A DNA stretch of 20,974 nucleotides from an uncultured Bacteroidota bacterium (GTDB taxonomy: Bacteria; Bacteroidota; Bacteroidia; Bacteroidales; SZUA-534), in contig CALABN010000223.1 in assembly GCA_937885735.1 (NCBI GenBank), forward strand, positions 1 through 20,974. The letters run 5' to 3'. The translations under genes and the position numbers were made by a program. Numbering within the stretch: position 1 is the stretch's first letter; the number at the start of each line of letters is the position of its first letter. This document shows, piece after piece, positions 1-7,907 of the stretch. The notes beneath the pieces are model-generated. The model saw nothing but the letters and a program-made list of their open reading frames with translations. It made no database searches and was not told the DNA's origin.

Positions 1-2
1 CT

Positions 3-410
3 AACTTAATAGCGGTTATTAAGGGAAATAGCTCATTAAATAATGCCTATAATTCAGGTGAAATTAATGGTGGATTAGTAGGTTATATTATAAATGCTGA
101 ACTTAATATTGATAACTGTTTTTTATTAACAGATAATAACATTATTTTAAGTATTACTGATAGTTTAATTAGTCAAGAAAACGTTTACCGTGTTTTTGAC
201 ACGGATAATGGTTTAATAGAATCACTTAAGGTGCAAGATTCATTTTTAAAGGATAGGAGTAATCTTAATTCTTTTCATGAGTTTATCTCACTTGATGATC
301 ATAGCGATGGAAATAACGTTTGGGTATTTAATGAAAATTGCTATCCTTTACTTTATTTTGATAACCAAATAAATTCTAATGTTGAACTTTATGTTAATTA
401 TGATTTATAA
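3..410 (+). CDS. C-terminal fragment of a GLUG-repeat-like surface protein (partial)
   Basis: This is an open frame entering from the left edge and ending at TAA 408-410, about 135 codons with no start in view. The early part reads [17 protein letters not shown], which resembles the GLUG repeat (a short Gly-Leu-x-Gly unit found in bacterial and archaeal adhesins and surface proteins). The rest is Asn/Asp/Leu-rich with no recognised domain. Base composition is clearly more AT-rich than the rest of the window, with TTA, AAT and GAT dominating codon use. The tail overlaps the start of the biotin-protein gene by 11 bases. A surface-protein gene is an odd upstream neighbour for a decarboxylase subunit, so either the fragment is foreign or the contig is joined wrongly near base 400. 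The GLUG assignment is tentative because only one unit is visible. Confidence 0.5.
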   Translation, partial: NLIAVIKGNSSLNNAYNSGEINGGLVGYIINAELNIDNCFLLTDNNIILSITDSLISQENVYRVFDTDNGLIESLKVQDSFLKDRSNLNSFHEFISLDDHSDGNNVWVFNENCYPLLYFDNQINSNVELYVNYDL

Positions 411-792
411 AGTAACTATAAACGATAAAGAATACGAAGTTGAAGTGGAAAAGGGAAAGGCTAATATCCTAAAAACTACAGCTGTCACAGCAGTTCCTGC
501 TCCAGTAGCAGCACCTGTTGCATCTGCTCCGGCACCAGCTGCCACTCCAGCAACTTCAAATGTAACTGCCGTAGCTAATGCTACACCTGTTATTGCCCCA
601 ATGCCTGGTACTATTCTTAAGGTAAATGTATCTGTCGGTCAAAAAGTAAGAGAAGGCGACCTTCTCGTTGTATTGGAAGCAATGAAAATGGAGAACTCCA
701 TTGAAGCCCCTTGCAACGGAACAGTTCAGAGCATCAAGGTTCAGAAAGGTGATTCAGTTCTCGAAGGCGCTGCTCTCGTAGTTATCGGCTAG
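400..792 (+). CDS. Biotin carboxyl-carrier subunit of a Na+-pumping decarboxylase
   Basis: The product is about 130 residues. It has a short N-terminal segment (starting [17 protein letters not shown]), then a flexible Ala/Pro/Val/Thr linker at about residues 27-66, then a C-terminal biotinyl/lipoyl domain with the EAMKMEN motif. The Lys between the two Met (about K96) would carry biotin. Small proteins of this shape (MmdC, GcdC and OadA C-terminus relatives) shuttle CO2 from a carboxyltransferase alpha subunit to a membrane beta subunit in methylmalonyl-CoA, glutaconyl-CoA or oxaloacetate decarboxylase. The beta-subunit start follows 4 bases downstream, which supports the role. I chose ATG 400 because it gives the usual family N-terminus; the ATG at 379 adds seven atypical residues. 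The alpha subunit is not in the window, so the substrate is unknown. Confidence 0.85.
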   Translation: MIYKVTINDKEYEVEVEKGKANILKTTAVTAVPAPVAAPVASAPAPAATPATSNVTAVANATPVIAPMPGTILKVNVSVGQKVREGDLLVVLEAMKMENSIEAPCNGTVQSIKVQKGDSVLEGAALVVIG

Positions 793-796
793 TCTT

Positions 797-937
797 ATGG
801 ACAAGATATTAGAAAATCTTCAGACATTCTGGTCATTCACAGGTTTCGCCAATTTCACGACGGACTACCTGATAATGATCTGCTTTGGTCTGATCTTCCT
901 GTATCTCGGCATCTTCTGGAATTTTGTCAGTTTGTAA
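797..937 (+). pseudogene. Truncated 5' end of the decarboxylase beta-subunit gene (OadB/MmdB family)
   Basis: ATG 797 follows the biotin-protein stop by 4 bases. The first ~40 residues, beginning MDKILENLQTFWSFTGFANF and leading into a hydrophobic helix, match the N-terminus of OadB/MmdB/GcdB, the multispanning Na+-translocating beta subunit. Family members are about 380-430 residues, but this frame stops at TAA 935-937 after 46 codons. From about base 916 onward the other strand encodes conserved RpoB sequence, so the true gene content ends there and the last few codons are RpoB antisense. This is a cut by rearrangement or misassembly, not decay by point mutation, since no frameshift or internal stop precedes the junction. 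Confidence 0.75.
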
Positions 938-3087
938 CGAACTGTGTCGTCATCGAAACTTACAAAACGTTGAGCATCAGTTCTGTCATAACGGACAACA
1001 ATTTCGTCAGCATCAACATATTCAACAACACCATCGCCTTCAGCACTGATCATGTTGCGAGAATCTTCAGCCACCTTTTTCTCGATGCCTGTACCTACAA
1101 TAGGCGATTCAGAATTCAACAATGGAACAGCCTGGCGCATCATGTTAGATCCCATCAATGCACGGTTGGCATCATCGTGCTCAAGGAATGGAATCAAAGA
1201 TGCGGCTATAGATGAAATTTGGTTAGGCGCTACATCCATCAACTGAACATCGGAAGGATCGGTCAATGGGAAATCTGCCTCCAAACGAGTCTTAACCTTT
1301 TGATTCTTGAAATTTCCATCAGCATCCAATGGCTCGTTAGCCTGAGCAATGATCTTGCCTTCTTCATCTTCGGCAGTCATATAAATGACCTCGTCATTGT
1401 TTGTGTTAACCTTGCCATTTTCAACATTATGGTATGGAGTTTCAATGAAACCTAATTTGTTCACTTTTGCAAATACACAAAGTGAAGAAATCAAACCAAT
1501 GTTTGGACCTTCAGGTGTCTCAATTGGGCACAAACGGCCATAGTGTGTATAGTGAACGTCACGGACTTCGAAACCTGCTCTTTCACGAGACAGACCGCCA
1601 GGACCTAACGCTGACATACGACGTTTGTGGGTCAACTCAGCCAATGGGTTGGTTTGGTCCATAAACTGAGACAAAGCATTGGTTCCAAAGAAAGAATTGA
1701 TGACACTCGACAATGTCTTAGAGTTGATCAAATCAACAGGTGTAAACACCTCATTGTCGCGAACATTCATTCTTTCCTTAATAGTCCTAGCCATACGTGC
1801 AAGACCAACACCAAACTGGTTTTGGAGTTGTTCACCTACGGTGCGGACACGCCTATTACTCAAGTGGTCGATATCATCAACATCGGCCTTGCTGTTAATA
1901 AGCTCAATTAAATATTTAATAATCTCAATAATGTCTTCTTTAGTCAAGACCCTTATTGCCATGTCAATATCAAGATTTAGTTTCCTGTTGATACGGAAAC
2001 GACCAACTTCTCCCAAATCATAACGTTTGTCAGAGAAGAACAACTTGTCAATGACATCACGAGCTGTAGCCTCGTCAGGTGGTTCTGCGTTTCTCAATTG
2101 TCTATAGATATAAAGCACAGCCTCCTTTTCAGAGTTACATGGGTCTTTTTGAAGCGTATTGTAAATGATTCCGAATTCAGCCAAGTTTACATTTTCTTTA
2201 TGCAAAAGGATTGTTTTGGCACCAGAATCGACAATAGCATCAATATGCTCGTTTTCAAGAATTGTTTCACGATCTACGATAACCTCGTTACGTTCGATAG
2301 AAACAACTTCGCCGGTATCCTCATCAACGAAGTCCTCCACCCAGGTTTTCAAAACACGAGCGGCAAGACGACGACCGATGACCTTTTTCAAACCAGCCTT
2401 TGAAACTTTGACTTCATCTGCAAGATCGAATATCTCCAAAATGCTACGGTCACTTTCATAACCGATTGCACGTAACAATGTTGTTACAGGTAATTTTTTC
2501 TTACGGTCGATGTAAGCATACATGACATTGTTGATATCAGTAGCGAATTCAATCCAAGACCCCTTGAATGGAATAATACGAGCTGAATACAACTTTGTAC
2601 CATTAGCGTGAATACTTTGACCAAAGAATACACCTGGAGAACGGTGTAACTGAGAAACAATAACACGTTCGGCACCATTGATAACAAATGTACCACGAGG
2701 TGTCATATAAGGAATTGTACCCAAATAGACATCTTGTACTACTGTATCAAAGTCCTCATGTTCTGGATCAGTGCAATAAAGTCTCAATTTAGCCTTGAGA
2801 GGAATACTGTAAGTAAGACCTCTTTCGATACATTCATCAATAGTATAGCGAGGAGGGTCAATGTTATAATCCAGGAACTCTAGAACGAAATTGTTTCTGG
2901 TGTCTGAAATAGGAAAGTTTTCAGTAAACACCTCATACAAGCCCTCATTTTTACGTTGATCAGGCGTTGTATTAATGTTGAAAAAATCGTTAAATGATTT
3001 CAATTGAATCTCCAGAAAATCAGGATATTCCAATTGATTTTTATTTGACGCAAAGCTTATTCTTTCTTGATAACCAGTTGAAGCCAT
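865..3087 (-). CDS. rpoB: RNA polymerase beta subunit, N-terminal ~57% (truncated at the contig join)
   Basis: This is the first 740 codons of an open frame whose first ~724 residues are clear RpoB; the family is about 1270 residues in Bacteroidota. The rifampicin region at residues 468-494 ([20 protein letters not shown], then THKRRMSAL) is intact, with D, H and S at the positions equal to E. coli 516, 526 and 531, as in rifampicin-sensitive enzymes. [18 protein letters not shown] and [13 protein letters not shown] follow. After KLTKFQ (about base 916) the family sequence ends and 16 unrelated residues are read from antisense oadB DNA before a stop. The missing part includes the catalytic and RpoC-contacting C-terminus, so this gene could not work as drawn. 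It is last in the rplKAJL-rpoB order, with a 96-base spacer after rplL. Start ATG 3087 gives the normal N-terminus. Confidence 0.93.
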   Translation of the reverse strand: MASTGYQERISFASNKNQLEYPDFLEIQLKSFNDFFNINTTPDQRKNEGLYEVFTENFPISDTRNNFVLEFLDYNIDPPRYTIDECIERGLTYSIPLKAKLRLYCTDPEHEDFDTVVQDVYLGTIPYMTPRGTFVINGAERVIVSQLHRSPGVFFGQSIHANGTKLYSARIIPFKGSWIEFATDINNVMYAYIDRKKKLPVTTLLRAIGYESDRSILEIFDLADEVKVSKAGLKKVIGRRLAARVLKTWVEDFVDEDTGEVVSIERNEVIVDRETILENEHIDAIVDSGAKTILLHKENVNLAEFGIIYNTLQKDPCNSEKEAVLYIYRQLRNAEPPDEATARDVIDKLFFSDKRYDLGEVGRFRINRKLNLDIDMAIRVLTKEDIIEIIKYLIELINSKADVDDIDHLSNRRVRTVGEQLQNQFGVGLARMARTIKERMNVRDNEVFTPVDLINSKTLSSVINSFFGTNALSQFMDQTNPLAELTHKRRMSALGPGGLSRERAGFEVRDVHYTHYGRLCPIETPEGPNIGLISSLCVFAKVNKLGFIETPYHNVENGKVNTNNDEVIYMTAEDEEGKIIAQANEPLDADGNFKNQKVKTRLEADFPLTDPSDVQLMDVAPNQISSIAASLIPFLEHDDANRALMGSNMMRQAVPLLNSESPIVGTGIEKKVAEDSRNMISAEGDGVVEYVDADEIVVRYDRTDAQRFVSFDDDTVRYKLTKFQKMPRYRKIRPKQIIIR

Positions 3088-3125
3088 AATCTTTATAATA
3101 AAGTGAACTTAAAAATAACAACAAA

Positions 3126-3160
3126 AAGGCTTAGTGTTAGCAGCGCTAACACTAAACCTT
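3126..3160 (-). terminator. Strong hairpin in the rplL-rpoB spacer, attenuator-like
   Basis: Bases 3131-3141 (TTAGTGTTAGC) and 3145-3155 are a perfect 11-bp inverted repeat with a 3-base loop. After one mismatch, AAGG 3126-3129 pairs with CCTT 3157-3160. On the minus strand the stem is followed by CCTTTTTGTTG, a U-rich run. It therefore resembles an intrinsic terminator sitting about 40 bases before the rpoB start. E. coli has a partial terminator at the same place that lowers rpoBC output relative to ribosomal proteins. A similar role here is inference. Confidence 0.7.
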
Positions 3161-3183
3161 AATCTTTATCCTAATATGGAATC

Positions 3184-3561
3184 TTATTTAAGCTCAACTT
3201 CAGCTCCAGCCTCTTCCAATTTAGCTTTTAATGATTCAGCTTCTTCTTTAGATGCGCCGTTCTTAAGTTCTTTTGGAGCGCCGTCTACAAGATCCTTAGC
3301 TTCTTTCAAGCCAAGACCAGTAAGTTCCTTAACAAGTTTTACAACTTGAAGTTTTTGTGCACCAGCTGACTTAAGAATAACGTCGAACTCTGTTTTCTCT
3401 GCAGCAGCAGCTTCACCAGCTCCAGCAGCTGGAGCAGCAACAGCAACAGCGGCAGCAGCAGGTTCAATACCATATTCGTCTTTGAGTATTGCAGCCAACT
3501 CATTTACCTCTTTTACAGTCAAGTTAACCAACTCTTCTGCAAACTTTTTCAAATCTGCCAT
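3184..3561 (-). CDS. rplL: 50S ribosomal protein L7/L12 (bL12)
   Basis: This 125-residue protein forms the flexible ribosomal stalk that recruits GTPase factors such as EF-Tu and EF-G. The N-terminal dimerisation helices (about 1-33) lead into an Ala/Gly/Pro/Glu hinge (about 34-56). The compact C-terminal domain (about 57-125) contains the conserved stretch [20 protein letters not shown] followed by DLVDGAPK, the factor-binding face. Length and domain order are normal. It follows rplJ by 37 bases, the usual pair because L10 anchors L12 dimers, and precedes rpoB with the hairpin between them. Confidence 0.98.
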   Translation of the reverse strand: MADLKKFAEELVNLTVKEVNELAAILKDEYGIEPAAAAVAVAAPAAGAGEAAAAEKTEFDVILKSAGAQKLQVVKLVKELTGLGLKEAKDLVDGAPKELKNGASKEEAESLKAKLEEAGAEVELK

Positions 3562-3598
3562 TTTAATCTATTTTTTAATAAGTGTTTACAAAAAATGT

Positions 3599-4114
3599 TT
3601 ATTTCTCTGATAATGTTTTTAAGATACCTGTCAAGCTTTGTCCGCTCGATTGAAGAGCAGAAACAACATTCTTGGCAGGAGATTGCAACAAGGCAATAAC
3701 ATCGGCGATAAGTTCGTTCTTCGACTTAATGTGAACCAAAGTATCGAGTTGGTTATCTCCGATATAGAACGATTCTTCAACATATGCGGCCTTAAGGATA
3801 GGCTTGTCGCTTTTAGCTCTAAGTTCCTTAATCAATTTGCCTGGTACATTACCAACTTCAGCAAACATGATTGAAGTGTTACCCTTAAGTTCACCGAATA
3901 ATTCAGAAAAATCGGTGCCTGTTTTTTCCATAGCTTTTTTAAGCAGGGCATTCTTGACAACTACCAACTCAATGTCCTTCTCAAAGCACTTTCTTCTCAA
4001 ATTACTTGTCTGTTCTGCATTCAAGTCAGAAATGTCAGTCAAGTAGAAGTGATTTGCTTCTTTCAGACGAGCAGCAAGATTGTCAATAATAACAGCTTTA
4101 TCTTCGCGCCTCAT
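3599..4114 (-). CDS. rplJ: 50S ribosomal protein L10 (uL10)
   Basis: At 171 residues this is the normal length for L10, which binds 23S rRNA at the stalk base and carries L12 dimers on its C-terminal helix. The N-terminal rRNA-binding domain shows the family pattern (DLNAEQTSNLRRKCFEKDI, then VVVKNALLKKAM and the GNTSIMF strand). The C-terminal segment (about 140-171) is the helix expected to bind L12. It lies 11 bases after rplA and 37 bases before rplL. In E. coli the L10-L12 complex represses its own mRNA; I did not identify the leader structure here. Confidence 0.97.
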   Translation of the reverse strand: MRREDKAVIIDNLAARLKEANHFYLTDISDLNAEQTSNLRRKCFEKDIELVVVKNALLKKAMEKTGTDFSELFGELKGNTSIMFAEVGNVPGKLIKELRAKSDKPILKAAYVEESFYIGDNQLDTLVHIKSKNELIADVIALLQSPAKNVVSALQSSGQSLTGILKTLSEK

Positions 4115-4125
4115 AACTCTAAAAT

Positions 4126-4818
4126 TTATTCTACTGATTTAACATCAATTGGAATACCAGGGCTCATGGTGCTTGATAAGCCGATACTCTTAATATAAGT
4201 ACCCTTAGCTGTAGAAGGCTTCAGTTTGATAATCATGTTAAGGATTTCCTGAGCATTCTCAAGTATCGCTTCTGGTGTGAAAGAAACCTTACCAATACCA
4301 GCATGAATAATACCAAATTTATCGACTTTGAAATCGATCTTACCTTGCTTTACTTCTTTAACAGCCGAACCAATTTCCATGGTAACCGTACCACTTTTCG
4401 GGTTAGGCATCAAACCGCGAGGACCAAGGACACGACCAAGAGCACCAACTTTTGCCATGATTGAAGGCATAGTTATAATGACGTCAACGTCAGTCCAACC
4501 ACCTTTAATCTTCTCGATATATTCATCAAGACCGACAAAATCAGCACCTGCAGCCTTTGCTTCTGCCTCTTTGTCTGGTGTACACAACACCAAAACCCTA
4601 GTTTGCTTACCTGTACCGTGAGGTAAAGAAACGACACCACGAACCATTTGATTAGCCTTGCGAGGATCGACACCCAGACGGACATCGATGTCAACAGAAG
4701 CGTCAAATTTTGTGGTAGTAACCTCTTTTACCAAATGCGCAGCTTCAGACAAAGTGTAAACCTTTTCTGGTTCAATTTTGCCTGCCACTAATTTTCTGTT
4801 CTTTGTTAGCTTTGCCAT
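4126..4818 (-). CDS. rplA: 50S ribosomal protein L1 (uL1)
   Basis: This 230-residue protein of the mobile L1 stalk guides deacylated tRNA out of the E site. The hallmark [15 protein letters not shown] loop is present at about residues 131-145, and the C-terminal [17 protein letters not shown] segment is typical. Length is standard. It follows rplK by 19 bases and precedes rplJ by 11, the order found in most bacteria. L1 commonly represses the rplK-rplA mRNA by binding a site that mimics its 23S target; no such site was assigned here. Confidence 0.98.
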   Translation of the reverse strand: MAKLTKNRKLVAGKIEPEKVYTLSEAAHLVKEVTTTKFDASVDIDVRLGVDPRKANQMVRGVVSLPHGTGKQTRVLVLCTPDKEAEAKAAGADFVGLDEYIEKIKGGWTDVDVIITMPSIMAKVGALGRVLGPRGLMPNPKSGTVTMEIGSAVKEVKQGKIDFKVDKFGIIHAGIGKVSFTPEAILENAQEILNMIIKLKPSTAKGTYIKSIGLSSTMSPGIPIDVKSVE

Positions 4819-4837
4819 TTTTACACGAGGTATTTAA

Positions 4838-5281
4838 TTAATTATTACCTGGGAACTCGCCAGTAACTGCTACTCCCATGCTTCTAGCTGTACCTGCCAC
4901 CAAACGCATTGCAGACTCGATTGTGAATGCATTCAAGTCTTGCATTTTGTCTGTTGCGATTTCTTTAACTTGATCCCAAGTCAAAGAAGCCACTTTCTTG
5001 CGGTTTGGTTCTGCGGAGCCACTCTTGATTTTTGCAGCTTCTAGAATCTGTACAGCAACAGGCGGACGCTTGACGATGAAGTCAAACGATTTGTCGGAAT
5101 AAACAGTAATGACAACTGGAAGCACTTTGCCAGCGCTATTCTGAGTCCGGGCATTAAACTGCTTGCAAAAATCCATGATGTTTACACCCTTAGAACCTAA
5201 GGCTGGACCAACAGGAGGTGAAGGGTTGGCTGCCCCTCCCTTAATTTGCAACTTAATCATTCCTGTAACTTCTTTTGCCAT
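4838..5281 (-). CDS. rplK: 50S ribosomal protein L11 (uL11)
   Basis: This 147-residue protein of the GTPase-associated centre binds the 23S rRNA site targeted by thiostrepton-type antibiotics. The N-terminal signature [20 protein letters not shown] is intact, including the Pro pair of the flexible N-terminal domain. The C-terminal rRNA-binding domain ends with the family-typical [13 protein letters not shown]. It is followed by rplA (19 bases) and preceded by nusG (11 bases). Confidence 0.98.
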   Translation of the reverse strand: MAKEVTGMIKLQIKGGAANPSPPVGPALGSKGVNIMDFCKQFNARTQNSAGKVLPVVITVYSDKSFDFIVKRPPVAVQILEAAKIKSGSAEPNRKKVASLTWDQVKEIATDKMQDLNAFTIESAMRLVAGTARSMGVAVTGEFPGNN

Positions 5282-5292
5282 AACAAGTTTTA

Positions 5293-5829
5293 TTACTCTT
5301 TAACTACCTGCATAAAACTCAGTTCAACTGGAGTTTTTCTGCCAAAAATTTTAACACTCACCTTAAGTTTCTTCTTCTCTTCATTAACTTCTTCAATGAT
5401 ACCGCTGAATGTATTAAACGGACCATCAACGACTTTAACAGATTCGCCAACTACAAAAGGTACGCTGATTTCCTCGTCGCTATCGGCTAGTTCATCAACC
5501 TTGCCTAATATTCTGTTGACTTCCGAAACTCGTAGTGGTGTTGGATCACCATTACCCTCAGTTAAAAAACCAAGGACATTCGGCATATTCCTAAGAAAAT
5601 GAGGAACCTCGCCGACCAAAGCAGCCTCGACTAGCACGTAACCAGGGAAGAAATTTCTTTCCTTACTAATCTTCTTACCATTACGGATTTGATAAATCTT
5701 TTCTGTAGGAATCAAGACTTGGGAAACATATTCCTGCAGATTCTGGTGAGCAGCTTCGCTCTCGATTTGTTCCTTTACCTTCTTTTCCTGACCACTAATG
5801 GCCCGGAGAACATACCATTTCTTTTCCAT
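5293..5829 (-). CDS. nusG: Transcription elongation/antitermination factor NusG
   Basis: This 178-residue protein has the two NusG domains. The N-terminal NGN domain starts [15 protein letters not shown] and contains [10 protein letters not shown], the surface that grips the RNA polymerase clamp. The C-terminal KOW domain (about residues 124-178; [20 protein letters not shown]) contacts Rho or ribosomal protein S10. It sits between secE (19 bases upstream) and rplK (11 bases downstream), the near-universal order. No insertion domain is seen, and the length is normal for a primary NusG rather than a polysaccharide-locus paralogue. Confidence 0.97.
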   Translation of the reverse strand: MEKKWYVLRAISGQEKKVKEQIESEAAHQNLQEYVSQVLIPTEKIYQIRNGKKISKERNFFPGYVLVEAALVGEVPHFLRNMPNVLGFLTEGNGDPTPLRVSEVNRILGKVDELADSDEEISVPFVVGESVKVVDGPFNTFSGIIEEVNEEKKKLKVSVKIFGRKTPVELSFMQVVKE

Positions 5830-5848
5830 CTGAATACAATTGAATTAT

Positions 5849-6043
5849 TTAACTGAATAGACCGTAAATGAATTCCATTATATGGGCAAATGAAAAATCC
5901 ATTATGTAAATAATGAGGGCTATAATTAAGGAAGCAACCATTACAACAATTGCACTATTTTGAAGTTCTGACCAAGTAGGCCACGACACTTTGTGTATTA
6001 ACTCGTTGTAAACCTCTTTGAGATATTCTTTAATCTTTCGCAT
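5849..6043 (-). CDS. secE: Preprotein translocase subunit SecE
   Basis: This 64-residue protein has the minimal single-span SecE form. An amphipathic N-terminal helix with LIHKVSWPTWSELQ, the conserved Lys-Val-x-Trp-Pro element lying on the cytoplasmic face, leads into one hydrophobic segment (about residues 30-48). It clamps SecY in the inner-membrane translocon. The gene lies 18 bases after tRNA-Trp and just before nusG, the expected place. Confidence 0.95.
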   Translation of the reverse strand: MRKIKEYLKEVYNELIHKVSWPTWSELQNSAIVVMVASLIIALIIYIMDFSFAHIMEFIYGLFS

Positions 6044-6061
6044 CTTACTATAGTATTATGG

Positions 6062-6134
6062 CACGGGAGGAGCGACTCGAACGCCCGACACCTAGTTTTG
6101 GAGACTAGTGCTCTACCAACTGAGCTACACCCGT
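6062..6134 (-). tRNA. tRNA-Trp (anticodon CCA)
   Basis: The minus strand folds as a cloverleaf of 73 bases. The anticodon stem CTAGT/ACTAG encloses a loop with CCA, and GTTCGAGTC forms the T arm. The acceptor pairs ACGGGTG with CTCCCGT, with one T-T mismatch near its base. The 3' CCA is not encoded. It lies between tuf and secE, a placement seen in many bacteria. Confidence 0.95.
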
Positions 6135-6171
6135 AAATAAAGGACCCTATTCTCATAGGATCCTTTTATTT
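6135..6171 (-). terminator. Hairpin between tuf and tRNA-Trp
   Basis: On the minus strand AAATAAAAGGATCCTAT pairs with ATAGGGTCCTTTATTT around a GAGA loop, with one bulged A and one G-T wobble. It starts 11 bases after the tuf stop and ends exactly at the mature 5' end of tRNA-Trp. The stem is long, but the following U run is poor. It could be a leaky terminator or an RNA processing signal that frees the tRNA; the sequence alone cannot decide. Confidence 0.5.
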
Positions 6172-6182
6172 ATTATTAGATA

Positions 6183-7367
6183 TTAGTCAAGAATCTCAGT
6201 GATTTGACCTGCACCTACTGTACGGCCACCTTCGCGGATTGCGAAACGAAGACCTACGTTGCAAGCAACTGCTGTGATCAACTCTACAGTGATTGTCAAG
6301 TTATCACCTGGCATTACCATCTCAGTTCCTTCTGGCAACTTGATTTCACCAGTTACGTCCAAAGTACGGATGTAGAATTGAGGACGATATTTGTCATGGA
6401 ATGGAGTGTGACGACCACCTTCTTCTTTCTTCAAGATATAAACCTCAGCTTTGAATTTGCTGTGTGGAGTAACTTGACCTGGCTTAGCGATAACCATACC
6501 ACGCTTAACGTCTGTCTTGTCAATACCACGAAGAAGCAAACCAACGTTATCACCAGCTTGACCTTCGTCAAGAAGTTTGCGGAACATTTCAACACCAGTA
6601 ACAACTGATTTCTTGTCTTCACCAAGACCAAGAAGTTGAACTTCATCGCCTACATGGATAACACCTGTTTCGATACGGCCTGTTGCTACAGTACCACGAC
6701 CAGTGATTGAGAATACGTCTTCAACTGGCATCAAGAATGGTTTGTCAACGTCACGCTCTGGAAGAGGAATATATTCGTCAACAGCAGCCATAAGCTCCAT
6801 AACCTTGTCAACCCATTTAGCTTCTCCGTTCAATGCGCCAAGAGCAGAACCCTTGATGATTGGAGTGTTGTCGCCATCATAACCGTAGAATGAAAGCAAT
6901 TCACGAACTTCCATTTCTACCAAGTCAAGCAACTCTGGGTCGTCGACCATATCAACCTTGTTCAAGAAAACAACGATTTTTGGAACGTTTACTTGACGAG
7001 CCAACAAGATGTGCTCACGAGTTTGTGGCATAGGACCATCAGTTGCAGCGCAGACAAGGATTGCACCATCCATTTGAGCAGCACCAGTAACCATGTTCTT
7101 TACATAGTCGGCGTGGCCCGGGCAGTCAACGTGTGCATAGTGACGGTTTTCAGTTTGATACTCAACGTGAGAAGTGTTAATGGTTATACCACGTTCCTTT
7201 TCCTCTGGAGCGTTATCGATAGAATCGAATGAACGCAATTCTGAAAGACCCTTTTCTGCCAATACTTTAGTGATTGCAGCGGTCAAAGTCGTTTTACCGT
7301 GGTCAACGTGACCAATGGTACCAATATTAACGTGAGGTTTGGTCCTCTGAAATTGTTCTTTAGCCAT
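6183..7367 (-). CDS. tuf: Translation elongation factor Tu
   Basis: This 394-residue GTPase delivers aminoacyl-tRNA to the ribosome. All nucleotide motifs are present: GHVDHGKTT (G1, about residues 19-27), the switch I segment with [24 protein letters not shown] (G3), [10 protein letters not shown] (G4) and GSALGAL (G5). The C-terminal barrels carry the family-typical [20 protein letters not shown]. The gene follows four tRNA genes and precedes tRNA-Trp and secE. The start at 7367 ([20 protein letters not shown]) is certain from conservation. An almost identical copy of its first 13 codons and leader occurs 92 bases upstream. Confidence 0.99.
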   Translation of the reverse strand: MAKEQFQRTKPHVNIGTIGHVDHGKTTLTAAITKVLAEKGLSELRSFDSIDNAPEEKERGITINTSHVEYQTENRHYAHVDCPGHADYVKNMVTGAAQMDGAILVCAATDGPMPQTREHILLARQVNVPKIVVFLNKVDMVDDPELLDLVEMEVRELLSFYGYDGDNTPIIKGSALGALNGEAKWVDKVMELMAAVDEYIPLPERDVDKPFLMPVEDVFSITGRGTVATGRIETGVIHVGDEVQLLGLGEDKKSVVTGVEMFRKLLDEGQAGDNVGLLLRGIDKTDVKRGMVIAKPGQVTPHSKFKAEVYILKKEEGGRHTPFHDKYRPQFYIRTLDVTGEIKLPEGTEMVMPGDNLTITVELITAVACNVGLRFAIREGGRTVGAGQITEILD

Positions 7368-7393
7368 AATAACCTATTATTTACAAATTAGAC
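7331..7393 (-). repeat. Direct repeat copy A: tuf start region and leader
   Basis: This segment covers the first 12 codons of tuf plus about 26 bases of leader. It recurs at 7423-7485 with two mismatches (at 7332/7424 and 7376/7468), so 61 of 63 bases agree. The offset is exactly 92 bases. The match includes start codon, leader and coding bases alike, so it is a DNA duplication and not chance similarity of a ribosome binding site. Confidence 0.9.
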
Positions 7394-7459
7394 TTTTTTA
7401 CCAGATTTTACCGTGACATCAACATGAGGTTTGGTCCTCTGAAATTGTTCTTTAGCCAT
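7388..7459 (-). CDS. 23-codon ORF copying the tuf N-terminus; duplication remnant or leader peptide
   Basis: ATG 7459 opens a frame identical to EF-Tu for 13 residues ([13 protein letters not shown]). It then diverges to DVTVKSGKKV and stops at TAA, 20 bases before the real tuf start. The upstream bases equal those of tuf, so it should initiate translation about as well. It may be the scar of a tandem duplication of the tuf 5' end, or it may act as a translated leader affecting tuf. No known leader peptide of this kind comes to mind, and function is not shown. Confidence 0.4.
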   Translation of the reverse strand: MAKEQFQRTKPHVDVTVKSGKKV

Positions 7460-7485
7460 AATAACCTGTTATTTACAAATTAGAC
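7423..7485 (-). repeat. Direct repeat copy B: duplicated tuf start region
   Basis: This is the partner of the tuf start region 92 bases away. It sits between tRNA-Thr(GGT) and tuf and carries its own ATG at 7459. Its outer boundary lies about 16 bases from the 3' end of the tRNA-Thr gene. Confidence 0.9.
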
Positions 7486-7500
7486 ATTTTTTCCCAGTCT

Positions 7501-7575
7501 TGGAGCCGACAATGGGAATTGAACCCATGGCCTCTTCCTTACCAAGGAAGTGCTCTACCCCTGAGCTACGTCGGC
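7501..7575 (-). tRNA. tRNA-Thr (anticodon GGT)
   Basis: The minus strand gives a 75-base cloverleaf. The acceptor starts GCCGACG and pairs with TGTCGGC; the anticodon stem CTTCC/GGAAG has GGT in its loop; GGTTCAATTCC forms the T arm. CCA is encoded at the 3' end (7501-7503). It is the last of four tRNA genes before tuf, matching thrT before tufB in E. coli. Confidence 0.96.
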
Positions 7576-7583
7576 TAGTATTG

Positions 7584-7656
7584 AGCGGGAGACGGGGCTC
7601 AAACCCGCGGCCCTCAGCTTGGAAGGCTGATGCTCTATCGACTGAGCTACTCCCGC
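7584..7656 (-). tRNA. tRNA-Gly (anticodon TCC)
   Basis: The minus strand gives a 73-base cloverleaf with acceptor GCGGGAG paired to CTCCCGC, anticodon stem TCAGC/GCTGA enclosing TCC, and T-arm GGTTTGAGCCC. CCA is not encoded. It is third in the tRNA cluster, equal in position to glyT in E. coli. Confidence 0.96.
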
Positions 7657-7684
7657 TTAAAACAAACATAAATTCAAATGAAAG

Positions 7685-7767
7685 TGGGAAGAGCAGGATT
7701 CGAACCTACGAAGTCGTAAGACAGCAGATTTACAGTCTGCCCCAGTTGGCCACTTTGGTATCTTCCC
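7685..7767 (-). tRNA. tRNA-Tyr (anticodon GTA)
   Basis: This 83-base gene has the long variable arm expected of bacterial tRNA-Tyr. The anticodon stem GCAGA/TCTGC encloses GTA, the acceptor GGGAAGA pairs with TCTTCCC, and the discriminator is A. It is second in the cluster, as tyrU is in E. coli. Confidence 0.96.
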
Positions 7768-7790
7768 AAGAATCATTAAGAACAAATGAG

Positions 7791-7864
7791 AGCCGATGGA
7801 GGGATTCGAACCCACGACCAGCTGATTACAAATCAGCTGCTCTGGCCAACTGAGCTACATCGGC
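7791..7864 (-). tRNA. tRNA-Thr (anticodon TGT)
   Basis: This is a 74-base cloverleaf with acceptor GCCGATG paired to CATCGGC, anticodon stem GCTGA/TCAGC with TGT in the loop, and T-arm GGTTCGAATCC. CCA is not encoded. It is first in the cluster and follows the promoter-like element at 7908-7915. Confidence 0.96.
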
Positions 7865-7874
7865 ATACATTTAA

Positions 7875-7906
7875 GAACGTTGTGTTTTCATCGCTGAAAA
7901 ACGTTC
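7875..7906 (-). other. Hairpin at the 5' end of the tRNA-tuf transcript
   Basis: GAACGT (7875-7880) pairs with ACGTTC (7901-7906), and TTTTCA (7885-7890) pairs with TGAAAA (7895-7900), around a TCGC loop with a 4-base bulge on one side. It begins where transcription from the adjacent -7 element should start and ends 10 bases before tRNA-Thr(TGT). It may protect the primary transcript end or guide 5' processing; this is inference. Confidence 0.45.
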
Positions 7907-7907
7907 G

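Noticed and set aside
480..600. Short repeated Ala/Pro/Val codons as a possible tandem repeat element.
   Set aside because: They encode the flexible linker typical of biotin carrier proteins.
3420..3470. Repeated GCAGCA-like triplets in rplL as a microsatellite.
   Set aside because: They encode the Ala-rich hinge normal for L7/L12.
7469..7853. Open frames on both strands across the tRNA cluster.
   Set aside because: They run through four well-formed tRNA genes and have no family resemblance; they are by-products of the conserved tRNA sequence.
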